This document shows, one piece after another, positions 49,719-60,780 of a stretch of DNA of 64,000 nt; the first letter of the stretch is position 1, and each line of letters starts with the position of its first letter. The position numbers and the translations under genes were made by a program. Under the pieces are notes generated by a model. That model ran no database searches. It saw nothing but the letters and a program-made list of their open reading frames with translations, and was not told where the DNA came from. Location of the stretch: the NCBI RefSeq assembly GCF_945859705.1, contig NC_079138.1:6758001-6822000 (forward strand), in the 5' to 3' direction. Source of the stretch: Episyrphus balteatus (lineage: Eukaryota > Arthropoda > Insecta > Diptera > Syrphidae).

Positions 49719-51486
49719 AAGAAAAGCATCTTTGGGAACTGTAAAATTATGTTTTTTTAATAAAAAAATCAATTTAACAAGAGTCTTTAAACAGTCAGCA
49801 ATAATTTTTAATACACAAATTAATTAAAATCCCATGTTTTATTTACTAAAAAAAATTGTATCTGTCATGTCATCAGAGTGGGAGTTTTCAGATTTGCCTC
49901 TGACAGATTCGCTTACATCCCTATTACGCTTTCAAAAAAGATTCTCTGTTTTACAAGATTGACTCATTTAAATGCAGTGAATATCAAAGAATATTTTATG
50001 AGAAATAGTTCTAATGTTTTTTTCGATTGGTCGCCCCGAATTCTTCCCGATAACCGATGCTTCTGAAAATGGTTAATTGGCGTCGGATGACAGTTCTTCC
50101 TCTGGAAAGAAGAGAATCAGAAGTACTCACACATTTAAACCTTTAAACGCCAAATTTGTCAAACTTCATTATTTGTTTCTTTTTTGATGCGATTGTTTTC
50201 TAAAATATAAAATTTAACTAAATAAACTCTATTTCTATTTAATTTCTTCTATAAAATGAATATTAATTTTAATAAAATGATTATGAATATATTAATAAAA
50301 TGATTAAGAATATTCTTACAATCATAAACGGTTTGCTATTTCACTCGTTAATATCTTCATATTCGTCGTCAAAAGTTATGATGGAGATTGTGAAAAAAAA
50401 CACATATATGTACATAAAAATATAACCCCACACAAAGAGCGCCAACTACTGTTTACAGCGCCTTACCCTTAGAAAAATGTATATACGCGATACGCCCTTG
50501 TTTGTGATATCTCTAATTTGACAGTTTTGGCTCTAATTACATGTATGTTGTATATTTGCAACATTGAATAAGAAGTACATGAATGGGTGTTTATCCAAAT
50601 CAGTGAAGCCGCATTTTATTAGTGTGAGTTGTACAGATGCACATGTATTGATATGGGATCGGAGTGCAGATATATTGTTCACTCAAGGGGCGCCAACATA
50701 AATGTAATTGGTCTCGTGAGAGGCTTCCCTTTAAGTGCTATTTTGCATTACAATTACATTCGAATTTTAAACTGTTTTTTTTCCTTACTAAAAACAAATT
50801 GAAAATTGTTTTTAAATTATCAAGATTAGCTGAAACATTGGTGGTCAATGATTACATATCCTTGTCATCACCAATAAAAGTGAGTTCGCCCCTGGAAAAC
50901 TAGCTTGAAATTTGACAGATAATGCACCCATTTTGACAGATTATCCACCAATTTCTTTTTTTTTTTATTTTTTTGGTGCTTCACTCACCAACTCTATATA
51001 TGTGATATACACCCGTTCCTGTACATCATATTCTGCTTATGCCATAGACAAATCACACAAAAGATGTTGTACTGAGATGTGTACCCGCACACCCTTTTAT
51101 TTCGCTATTCTCAAAAGAAAAAAAGAGATGAACTGATAATATCAGTGAGATGAAATAATATCAGTGAATAGATAAAATTTGGAGTCAACTTTTTTATATG
51201 AATCCACAATCCACTATCCAGAGATCAGTGGCCGGACACTTGTGTCAAGTAATGACAGATTACAGCACAAGGTTTTGTGTGAAGTTGATCTGAAGCATAA
51301 TTTGTATTGTATGGTTCCGGATATATTTTGTTCATTTATGTGTTCAAATATGACAAAAATTTATTTAAAAGAATATTTTTTACTTCGAAAACCAATTTTC
51401 TTTACTTTTATTGCTTTCCATCGACAAACATCAACAAATAAAAGCATACTTTAAAATCATAAACAAGCGTTTTGCTGGTTTTAAAG
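49719..51486. other. Intergenic DNA, no gene seen
   Basis: Several short frames without recognisable domains. No repeat ends identified. Confidence 0.4.
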
Positions 51487-51489
51487 TTA

Positions 51490-52137
51490 AGGCCCCAACC
51501 CATAGAATCCGTTGTGTGCGTTAATCAATCCGTTGATTCAATTTCCAAGGTGTGTTCTATATTTTCTCGCTGAATGTGCACTAAGGAAGTTCTGATGCAA
51601 GAAATTGTTAACTATTATCGTTGTTCTTTTTTAATAAAATAAAAAACGCTACTAGATTTTATGTACGTACTTGCTCTTCAGTTAAAAATAATTTTTAATA
51701 ACAGATTATCAGTAGTTGTAGGTATGACTTTGGCATTGTAAAATTTAACTCTACAACAGAATTTAGATTATTTAATTGATATAGTTTATAATGTTACTTT
51801 TATTACATTTTATTTACAATTAAATAAACAATTATAGTTCACAATTTGTAAAATCGGAGAAGAAAAGAACACAGTTCTTAGTTCTGAAATTCCTCGGTGT
51901 GCACTCAGAAACAGAAAGTCACTTCCAATAAGAACGTGTGTATTTTATCGAGCTTTCAGTTGAAAACTGTGGAAGCAACGGCTTCTATTGGTTGGGGCCT
52001 TTTTCCCGTCGAATCCGTCGGCCTCCGTCCGATCCGTCGCTTATGGGTCGCTTTCCATAAGAACGTGTGTATTTTATGGAGCTGTCAGTTGAAAACTTCT
52101 ACGCAACGGACGCAACGGATTCTATCGGTTGGGGCCT
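51490..52137. mobile_element. 648-bp TIR element R
   Basis: Ends AGGCCCCAACCCATAGAATC and its imperfect inverse, flanked by TTA (51,487-51,489 and 52,138-52,140). A module of about 85 bp (AAGAACGTGTGTATTTTAT ... TTGGGGCCTTT) occurs twice near the right end (about 51,932-52,002 and 52,059-52,137). No transposase. Confidence 0.75.
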
Positions 52138-52140
52138 TTA

Positions 52141-52290
52141 AGCCTGGTACGCTGCTCGCGCTAAATTTTAGCTCCCATACAATTTATCGAAAAATTTTAG
52201 CCGAGCTAAAATGAGTCCCATATAAATTATCGATAACTTGTATGGGAATTTTATCTTGGCTAAAATTTAGCGCGAGCAGCGTACCAGGCT
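52141..52290. mobile_element. MITE family A, copy 9
   Basis: 150 bp, TTA both sides, each shared with a neighbouring element (R left, B right). Confidence 0.9.
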
Positions 52291-52293
52291 TTA

Positions 52294-52518
52294 AGGCTTA
52301 ACTACATACACCACTTTTTGAAAAAGTACAAAAGTGAAAATATTTTTTTTCTGGCTAGCGCAATTGTTTTGTGAAAAAGAGTATACAAATTATTTGACCA
52401 AAAAATAAGCTTTCTGCATCATTTGTTTTAATTTTTCAGGCCGAAAAACTATACAAAATGCGTTTGAAAATTTTTACTTTTGTACTTTTTCACTTTTTGA
52501 GCCAATGTAGTTAAGGCT
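52294..52518. mobile_element. MITE family B, intact copy
   Basis: 225 bp, ends AGGCTTAACTACAT and ATGTAGTTAAGGCT, TTA both sides (left shared with A9, right 52,519-52,521). Confidence 0.85.
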
Positions 52519-52603
52519 TTAAAGTATACTTTAAATCGTTGGAAAATATCAAGGAGCAGACTCTCGTTTAAATTTTATATTTTAGATCTGACCTCAATTT
52601 TAA

Positions 52604-52959
52604 TACTACGTTTCCACCTACAATAAATCCGAGATTTTCACTTACTTTCAATCCGAGATTAATTCTAACGGCCATATTATTCACTATAGTTTAAAAAATA
52701 CATCTGGATGTAAAATTGTCAAATGTCAAAAATGAACCCAAATCCAAAATAGTTATCCCGATTTTAACTATGAAAATAGTTTAAAAAAATAGTTAAAAAT
52801 GACTATTTGTTTCTGTGTGATAGTGAATATCATGGATTTGGATTTATTTTTTGACATTTCAATTTCTTTACATCCAGATGTATTTTTTAAGCTAGTGAAT
52901 AATATGGCCGTAAATCTCCTTAGCTAAATATCGGATTAAGTGAAGGTGGAAACATAGTA
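52604..52959. mobile_element. MITE family D, interrupted by C4
   Basis: Ends TACTACGTTTCCACC and GGTGGAAACATAGTA, TAA both sides (52,601-52,603 and 52,960-52,962). Without C4 and one TAA it is only 111 bp, an internally deleted D. Confidence 0.8.
52669..52910. mobile_element. MITE family C, copy 4
   Basis: 242 bp, complete, flanked by TAA (52,666-52,668 and 52,911-52,913), inserted in family D. Confidence 0.88.
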
Positions 52960-52962
52960 TAA

Positions 52963-54275
52963 AGTAGATTTAGAGTAGGGTTTAAATGTTTGAAAATTTG
53001 CGCTAATGGCTTTATAGAGAGACTTTTTACAATTAAAATAAAGAATATATAAACAACACAGGTAAAAATAAGTAATTCAATAGCACTGACCGCAATTTTT
53101 TTATTTCTAAAAATCTTAATTCGAATTTCTACGATGTGACATGTGAGTGTTGATTTGACATTGGTCACATCGCACATGAAATTCAGTAATAATCGAACTA
53201 TTGAAAAAAAAAAAAGTAATCTACTAAATATTTTTTTTTTAATCTGGCAGTGCTGCCTTTGTTCAGTGTATTGAATTCAGTGGTTGGCATTCGACTTGGT
53301 TTAGTTTTACTTATACCGTCGTCGGGAGGATTGTGTCTTGCTCAAAGCAATTTTTTTTTGTCGAGAAAATATCCGAAGAGGGTGTCACATTTTTTTTCTT
53401 TACACAAGAAATATAAATAAAATATAAACCAAACCAGCTAGTCGCGACTGGACCCAAACAATTAACACTACTTCATCCCACTAAATGAGGCAAATTTATA
53501 AAAAATTATTTATTAGCCATTCATTATTTAAAAAAAATGACTTTATTTAGCTTAAATACAACATTTTTTTTATTTGTCGCATTGGGACAACTTGCGAGTG
53601 AGAAATCATCATCAATCCATACAAAAAATGAATTTATCTAAATAAGAGTAGCATTGCCATTTTTTTGTTGTTGTTGTTTTCGTTTCTTTTCCACAAAATC
53701 GAAACAACCCTATATATCAGCTACAACAACACATATACCAAGGCAAGAGAGAAAAAAAGAATGACATGAATGAAAAAAGAGTATGTCTATATTGCAAGAA
53801 GTCTTCCATTCATTAGTTGTCCTGCTCAAGTTGCTTGCTGAAAGCTTTCGGTCGATTCAGCTGATTACTTTTATTTTGATACGACAAAAGAAAAGACAGG
53901 ACATGTATGTTTTGATATAAGCTGTCACAATTGTGTCTACACGATGAGAGTAAAATTGAACATAATTATTAATTGCTGGGAGCTGTTGTGTTAACAATTA
54001 AACAAAAAAGAAAAGAAAAAAAAAACTATGTGTGAACTTGAAATTACAGCTTTTTAATTAATGGTGTGTTTTATTTTGTTGTATTTATTTTTTGGTGAGT
54101 TTTATTTCTGTTTTGTGTTTTGCAATTTTGACCAAAGATTTATTTCGTTTTTTTCTTTCTTTTTTCATCATTATTATGTTTTGAAGAGTGAAAGAGAAGG
54201 AGAGATTAGATGAGATGAATTTTCAGTATCTGCCATATTTTATATGAAAATGAATGGTTGTTAAAAAAACAACAA
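52963..54275. other. Single-copy intergenic DNA
   Basis: 53,250-53,450 is less AT-rich and has initiator-like TTCAGTG motifs and a TCGTCGGGAGG box. It could be a promoter or 5' leader on the plus strand, but no exon is demonstrable. The rest is low complexity. Confidence 0.3.
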
Positions 54276-54568
54276 CAGGATCAAATGAGTTCACCCGGTG
54301 TTTTGCTGTTTTTTTTTTTTTTGTTTATACATTTTTTTGTTTATCTTTTCTCAATCACTCGTATTTCTCATATTATTTTCATTTGAAAAATCAATAAACA
54401 TTAAATTATGATCAATTTTGTTTATTTAACAAAATTGCAACTATTGAATTTCTTCTCATTTCATTTGATTGATTATTTCGTTGTTCAGTGTTTATTTTGC
54501 TGATGATTTCCGTTGTGATTAATTTTCTGGTCCAACGATGTCCACCTACTCCCTGACCTGACCTGAGA
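54276..54568 (+). repeat. Duplicated segment, copy 1
   Basis: CAGGATCAAATGAGTTCACC ... GATGTCCACCTACTCC recurs in the same orientation at 58,091-58,360 with substitutions and small gaps. No inverted ends. It resembles duplicated host DNA rather than a MITE. Confidence 0.65.
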
Positions 54569-54841
54569 ACTTTTCTGTAGGAAATTAAATGCTCTACAAC
54601 TTTTTCCTACATAAATTTGTTGTAGAACTACCCATTTCTAAAATAACACCGAAATAAGATCGAAAAAAAAATCATGAAAAATTGGCTTTCATAACCTGCC
54701 CTGTCTCACTGGTGGAAGTTACAGTAAAGTCACCTATGACACTTTTATAAAATGTTTAATTCTGAGTAAAATACTTTTTGATTCATTGAGATTGAGATAT
54801 CATAAAATTCCGTTGAGCTGTATAAATTAAGGGGTTATATC

Positions 54842-55676
54842 CAGTGTTGCCACAAGCTGAAATGAAAAGTCGCTAGGCCAACCCCTAAAAGTCGCTTGAT
54901 TGGGCGAAATTCTGGAGACAAAAAGTCGCTAGAAGTCGCTAGAAAAAAATTGTAAAATAAAGCTCAACAAAAATTTATTTTTGAAGAACTTTATTTTTTT
55001 TTTTCAAAAATTCAAAGTTATTTAACAAACAAACTTATGGCTAGAGTAACAAAAAACAAATAAAGGTAAAACAAAAAATAATTTTGTCTCATTGTTAATA
55101 GGTATTTAGATATCTATATAATTCTTAAATCTTTTGGAATAAATCACATACAAAAAGATCAATATCGATTTCTTCAATATTCTCAGTTGCAAGAAGTTCA
55201 ACAGCATTATTTTAAAATACATTTGTTTTTAAAACAATTTCTAGTAGTTCATAGATATGACAGTTTTTGCTAAGTAATTTAAGTTGATTTTGAATAAGAA
55301 TAATAGAATTTAAATTTTTTGTTGACAATTTATTTCTGGTTTTATTTTTCACAAGGTTCATCGTACTATAAATGTGCTCAACTTCAGCATTAGAATGGGG
55401 AAGTGACATCACAGTTCCAGCTAGCTCAAATAATTCTTGATAAGTATTGACACCCGCTGCATCTTTGTACTTTGAAACTTCTCCCCAAAATTTAACACTA
55501 TCATGCAGTTCTTTCCATTGCACTAAGTAAATATTTGTCCACTGCTTTAAGATCTCAGAAATGCTTGGCTTCAAAAGTCGCTAGAAATAATCTAGCGACA
55601 TCAAAATATTTTTTGTCGCGGAAGAAGTTGAAATGTCGCTAGATCTAGCGACAAAGTCGCTAGAATAGCATCCCTG
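54842..55676. mobile_element. hAT element, internally deleted
   Basis: Ends CAGTGTTGCC and GGCATCCCTG-type inverse (right end GCATCCCTG), with a perfect 8-bp duplication GTTATATC (54,834-54,841 and 55,677-55,684). J copy 1 shows the empty site. AGTCGCTAG motifs occur several times inside both ends in opposite orientation, as hAT transposase binding sites do. It retains only the 3' end of the transposase gene. Confidence 0.9.
55212..55574 (-). pseudogene. hAT transposase C-terminal fragment
   Basis: A 120-codon frame with the hAT dimerisation signature: LPHSNAEVEHIYSTMNLVKN then KTRNKLSTKNLNSIILIQ. The catalytic DDE/D-containing front part, the zinc finger and the start are absent. The remaining frame has no stops, implying a recent internal deletion. 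Confidence 0.85.
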
Positions 55677-56114
55677 GTTATATCTAGTCTAGTTGTAAGT
55701 GCGAAAAAACATTCTTTTTTTGTGGATTTTTTCTGAGAAGGCATTTAATTAGGTATAGAAACATAAAGAATACATGTACATATAGCAAATTTAATGTATT
55801 AAAAGAATTCGCTGTTTATTTAAATAAAATATTGGGTTCCGTTATTTTTATAGAAGATCTCCAAGACGAACTCCAAAAAAAGGTGTCTGGCGGTGAGCAA
55901 GATATCTCTGATCCAAATCACCTAAAATAAAAAAAAAACAAAAGATTCATTTCCAGGATATGCGAATGCAGGTAATGAATGAAGGAATAGTCAAAATTTT
56001 GATTTTTGACAAAATGGCGGCTTCCCAAAAATTTACACTTTTAAAGTGGCTTAAAAAATCGAAATATTGTCAAAAACCTTATTCCTTCGTTCATTACCTG
56101 ACAAAAGTATCTAA

Positions 56115-56389
56115 GGCCGTATGTGAATTGCGTTAAATAGTTAACACCGTGTAAAATTTTTGACACTATTGAGGTATGGATTATTGTTTAAAATTTTTTC
56201 TGCCTTTTTTCTGCCATGATACTCCTTTTTAATAAAAAAAAAAAAAACAAAAACAAAACCATCTGCAAAAAAAATTAACTCAAATTTAACAAGGTCCCAA
56301 AGCCTAGTAAATTTTTAACAGCTGAAAGTTTTTTATTCACCTCAATAGTGTCAAAAATTTTACACATTTAACGCAGTTCACACGCGCCC
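56115..56389. mobile_element. MITE K nested in J copy 2
   Basis: 275 bp, ends GGCCGTATGTGAATTGCGTT and an inverse ending CACGCGCCC, flanked by TAA (56,112-56,114 and 56,390-56,392). J copy 1 at 4,270 has the empty site (TATCTAAAAAAATTG). Confidence 0.85.
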
Positions 56390-56688
56390 TAAGAAAATTG
56401 TGTAAAATTTTCAAGCCGATCACTCCAGCCGTTTCGGAGAAATTTTGCTCACTGACTTTCAAAACACGGTTTCTAGAAAAACGCGTTTAAAAATTTTGGG
56501 AACCATGTAAACTAAGTTAAAAAGTCTTCACAAATACGCTATTTTCTTCGAAACTAATTGCTGTATCAATGTGAAATTTTCGGATAACATTCTTATATAT
56601 ACAACTGAGTCCAATGTAAATTCAAAATATGCAAAAAAAATTTATTTAATTTTTTTTAAATTACAACTAGGTAGGTATAACCTCTTAA

Positions 56689-57628
56689 AAAAATCACTAA
56701 AACTTACGTGTATTTTGTATGGGAAATCTTCAATAAAAACTGTTTCTTGCTTAAGCAAACGAATCTCGAAAGACTCTTTTAAGCTTAATTTAGCATTTGA
56801 GTTGTTAGAAACTGATGTGTAAAATAACCGTCATATTTTATTAGAAATGATAACGGAAAAAAAAAAACGCAAAACTGTTTTTGACTTAAGTTGTTTAAGC
56901 AAGAATTAGCATATGTGGTGTATAGTATAATTTAACCAATATAATCTCTTTTACGTATTTTGTAATGGCTTATTATTGAAAATTATTTTTTCACATGTAT
57001 TTATTTTGCATGTTTCATTATTTTCAGGCCCATAATCATAATTCTCTATCACTCTTATTTGGGTTGAGTCACCAACCGTTTTAACAAAACGAATTCTGGT
57101 CTATTTGTAATAATTCCTATACATTTGTGGCAAATGTTCTCCAAATTGAACAATCAAACGATGCATATTTTTAACTTAGGCAGATATAAATACGCCTGCC
57201 ATCAAAGAGTGCATGCAAAAACCTCTCAAGTAGGTGGACTTAAGTTGTTTTTGGAATAACCGTTATAATTTCAAAGGGAAGGTATGTATTATCTTATCTG
57301 CTTTTTACCCAGAATACGCATCTATTATGAGGAACGATTTTCAGCAAAAAAAATAATTTTGAAAAAAATGTGACTCAAGTTGTTTTTGCAATGACCGATT
57401 CAATTAAAAAAATCAACAATTATTTAGAATTTTCTGGTTAAAAAAATAAATGAGAATAAAAATCAAAATCGAAAATTTTGTAGTGAAGTCCTTTACGATT
57501 ATGAGCTATACTGGTATACAACTGAGTCCAATACTGTTAGATAGATAAAAGATAACACATATCAAATGATGAAATTTCGGTAGGTATTACGCTTGTCAAT
57601 TGATAATTTTTTTTTCTATTGTGAACAT
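56689..57628. other. Intergenic DNA, no gene seen
   Basis: AT-rich with short motif-free frames. Confidence 0.4.
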
Positions 57629-57631
57629 TAA

Positions 57632-58068
57632 TGTCGTGTTCCAAAATTATGGGAGTTAATCCCTCCTTTTTCGTGCCATTTTGGAATTTGTTCACGACGA
57701 ATTTGACAAGTGAAGTGATTTGACGTTTGCTTTGCATGTGTTTGTAATACTCAACAACAAATAAAATAATAACAAAATCTTTTAAATTCACTTTTATTGA
57801 TTTTTTACAATACTTTATTGATTTGTTTTATAAATAAATATAATTTTCTTCACAAAAAAATTAAAACAACAACCCAAGAATTTGACAAGTAGTCCATGAA
57901 GTCAAATGTAGAAGTATTGGTAATCACTCCGTCACTCCTTCAAAATTTTGGGAGTGAAGAATTGACTCCAAAAATTCACTCCTTTTTCAATTTTGGAATT
58001 TGAAATCACTCCATTTGGGAGTGATTATATAGCTAGGAGTGATACTTTTTGAATTTTGGAAAACGACA
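57632..58068. mobile_element. 437-bp TIR element V
   Basis: Ends TGTCGTGTTCCAAAATTATG and CAAAATTC-like inverse ending GGAAAACGACA, flanked by TAA (57,629-57,631 and 58,069-58,071). Inner GGGAGTGA/TCACTCC motifs repeat several times. Confidence 0.75.
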
Positions 58069-58090
58069 TAACCCCTTGTAGCTCCATGTA

Positions 58091-58368
58091 ACAGGATCAA
58101 ATGAGTTCACCCAGTGTTTTTCTTATTTTTGTTTTGTTTATGTATTTTTTCTGTTTACCTATTCTCAATCACTCATACTAAATTTCTCATATTATTTTCA
58201 TTCGAAAAGTAAATAGAATTCAAATTATGATTAATTTTGTTTATTTAACAAAATTGCAACACTTTATTTGGTTGACCATCGCGTTGCTCAGTATTTCATT
58301 TCGCTGGTATTTCCGTTGTGTGATTAATATTCTGGACCAATGATGTCCACCTACTCCTTGACCATCTG
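58091..58368 (+). repeat. Duplicated segment, copy 2
   Basis: Direct copy of 54,276-54,568, about 3.8 kb away, diverged by substitutions and small indels. Confidence 0.65.
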
Positions 58369-58768
58369 GAATAGGAACACTAGATTAGATTACATTAACT
58401 AGTTTTTTTTTCGATTCAAAATTGGTACACTAATAAACTTAAGAACACGGACATGGCAATCTGCCGTGTGCCGGATATGACATTTCATAAAAAAAGTATT
58501 AAGAAAATTTTAAAAAAGAGTATGTAATTAAAAAAAAGACTTACAAAATGATTAAAAATGATAAAGTTTGTATAAAACAATATTTTTTTTCTTTTATTTT
58601 TATGTTAGAATTAGCAAAAAATTTAAATATACCATATAGAAACATAATATAATAAAATAAAATAATGAGAGAGCGATGACCCTTAGGTTTTTGCAATTTT
58701 AATGATTTGCAACATAAAAGAAGTAAAATTTTTAAAATTTTAATGATTTGTCACATAAAAAGTAATAA

Positions 58769-59715
58769 CACTGGTCAACAAAATTGAACTTTTTTTTTGC
58801 CACAAGAACCAAGATATACTTTTCTATAGGTTTTTGATATGCTGAACTCGAATCTGAAGTCAAAAAAATTTGATTGGCCTCCGTTTTTGAGATATAACCG
58901 TTATAAAATGCTGAAAAACGGCATTTTGGCTCTTTTCTAGCTTCTGTTTTTATGTGGGGTAATTCATTATAAACAAATTTGTACCGGTGATTATAAGAAC
59001 AGATATTCTTCTTCCAGAAACTGTTTAAATTTTCCCGATATCTCTTTTATTGCTCGAGATATCTTAAGTTTCAGTTAGTAAGCCAAAGAGAAACTAAATT
59101 TAATCTAAAGTTTAAGTCCCTGGTCATAATATTTTTGCCACAAGAACCAAAACATACTTTTCTAGAGGTTTTTGGGTCGCTAAACTCGAATCCGCAATCA
59201 GAAAAATTCTATTAGCTTCCCTTCTTGAAATATAACCGTTATAAAAAAAAACCTTTTTTTTGCATTTTATAACGGTAATATTTCAAGACCGGAGGCCAAT
59301 AGCATTTTTCTGATTGCGGATTCGAGTTCAGCAACTCAAAAACCTTTAAAAAAGTATATTTTGGTTCTTGTGGCAAAAAAAGTTTAATTTGTTTGGCCAG
59401 TGCTATTTCTGAGTCAAAGACCACTCCTTAAATTTTAAATATCTCGGGAAGTAAAAAAGATATCGGAAAGATTTAAACATTTTTTGAAAGAATAAAACCA
59501 GTTCTTATAGGAACCGTTACAAATTTTTTCATAAGGAACTACCCCACATAAAAACATAACCTCGAAAACAGCCAAAATGACGGTATTTTCTAACGGTAAT
59601 ATTTCAAAAACGGAGGCCAATAAACATTTTCTGACTTCAGATTCGAGTTCAGCATATCAAAAACATATAGAAAAGTATATTTTGGTTCTTGTGGCAAAAA
59701 GCTTGTTGACCAGTG
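58769..59715. mobile_element. Element S, palindrome within palindrome
   Basis: Ends CACTGGTCAACAA and TTGTTGACCAGTG, flanked by TAA (58,766-58,768 and 59,716-59,718). A TGCCACAAGAACCAA ... CGAATC ... ATAACCGTTATAA module occurs four times: an outer inverted pair and an inner pair meeting near 59,255. No transposase. Confidence 0.8.
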
Positions 59716-59764
59716 TAATTCGACAAATATTTATAGAATACAGGTTTCAAAAACTATTCCGATA

Positions 59765-60780
59765 GTTCAAAGTGTGTTTGCAAAATTTATATAAATTGGA
59801 CCATCCACGAACGCCATTTATTATTTCATACAAGCAGTTGAGTGAAATAAAACTCTCTTGGAAATACAACCGTCGTATTTTTTGTAGTACATATAAGGCA
59901 AACAGCAATGAAGTGGTAAACATCTTCAGATTCTCTTCTGTTGCATATGCCACAAATCTGCTGAAGATCAGTTCTATGTGGAATGTAGTTCATATTAAGA
60001 ATTTCCACTCTTGCTCTAAAAATAGTGCTTGTAGCCTCATGATAAGTACTTGACCTTGAAATAGTTATCCTCAATTGGAAGGTTCCTGTAGAATAACCTG
60101 GATGTTGACGACGAAGCTCTGGTTAAGTACTGGTCATATATTGCTTGATCGGTCTTAGCAATTATTGTTGCGAATATATTTGCCCATTCCATGACGTTCG
60201 CCTCAGTTAAAGACAGAGAAAGGTCATGCGATAAGGCCAGCTGGTTCAACTCCCTAAAAGGATACTGGTTCAATTGCAATTGTATCAACAGAATTGATTT
60301 ATGAAAACTGGATTCACTTCTCCCCATCACTTTTATTAGATAGTCTGCATGAGCTTTTAAATTTTTAATGCATATGGGTGGTAAGCCTGATTCCACGTGT
60401 ATGGCATAGGTTGGTACTTAATTTGGTAGTCGAAATATTCGTTTAAAGAAAAATCTTTTAATAGTTCCAAATTCTTCGAACTGTTCCTTGCGTTCCATAG
60501 CACATATGTACAAGTGTTGACTGTCGCACTAAACACTTGGTATTTGGTCGAATGGTCAATGTTTTGGTAAAGAACATAATAATAAGTACTAGCTTAGCTT
60601 CTGTGCTTTTATCCTTTGCATGCCAAATTTCAAATTCGATGTTAACCAAACCCCAAGGTACCTGAATTCGCGTACTATCTCAATCGGTTCATTATTGAGC
60701 CGCCAAGTTTCTTCAGGTGTCCTTACTCTTCAATGTACACTCTCGAAAATAAAAATTTTTGTTTTTTGGACATTGGTGTG
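59765..60780 (-). pseudogene. Non-LTR retrotransposon 3' region, relic
   Basis: Leftward from about 60,770: EETWRLNNEPIEIVREFRYL then GVWLTSNLKF (RT thumb), IKNLKAHADYLIKVMG, SSFHKSILLIQLQLNQYPF, and near the end a Cys/His box ICGICNRRESEDVYHFIAVC as in C-terminal zinc-finger regions of LINEs. Frames are interrupted by several stops and shifts, and the catalytic part is not present here. Clade not determined. Confidence 0.6.

Larger units (their letters stand above)
54831..56684. mobile_element. Foldback element J, copy 2
   Basis: Ends GGGGTTATATC and ATAACCTC next to TTAA (54,827-54,830 and 56,685-56,688). Matches J copy 1 over 55,685-56,110 and 56,390-56,460. Carries two nested insertions, a hAT element and MITE K. 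Confidence 0.75.
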
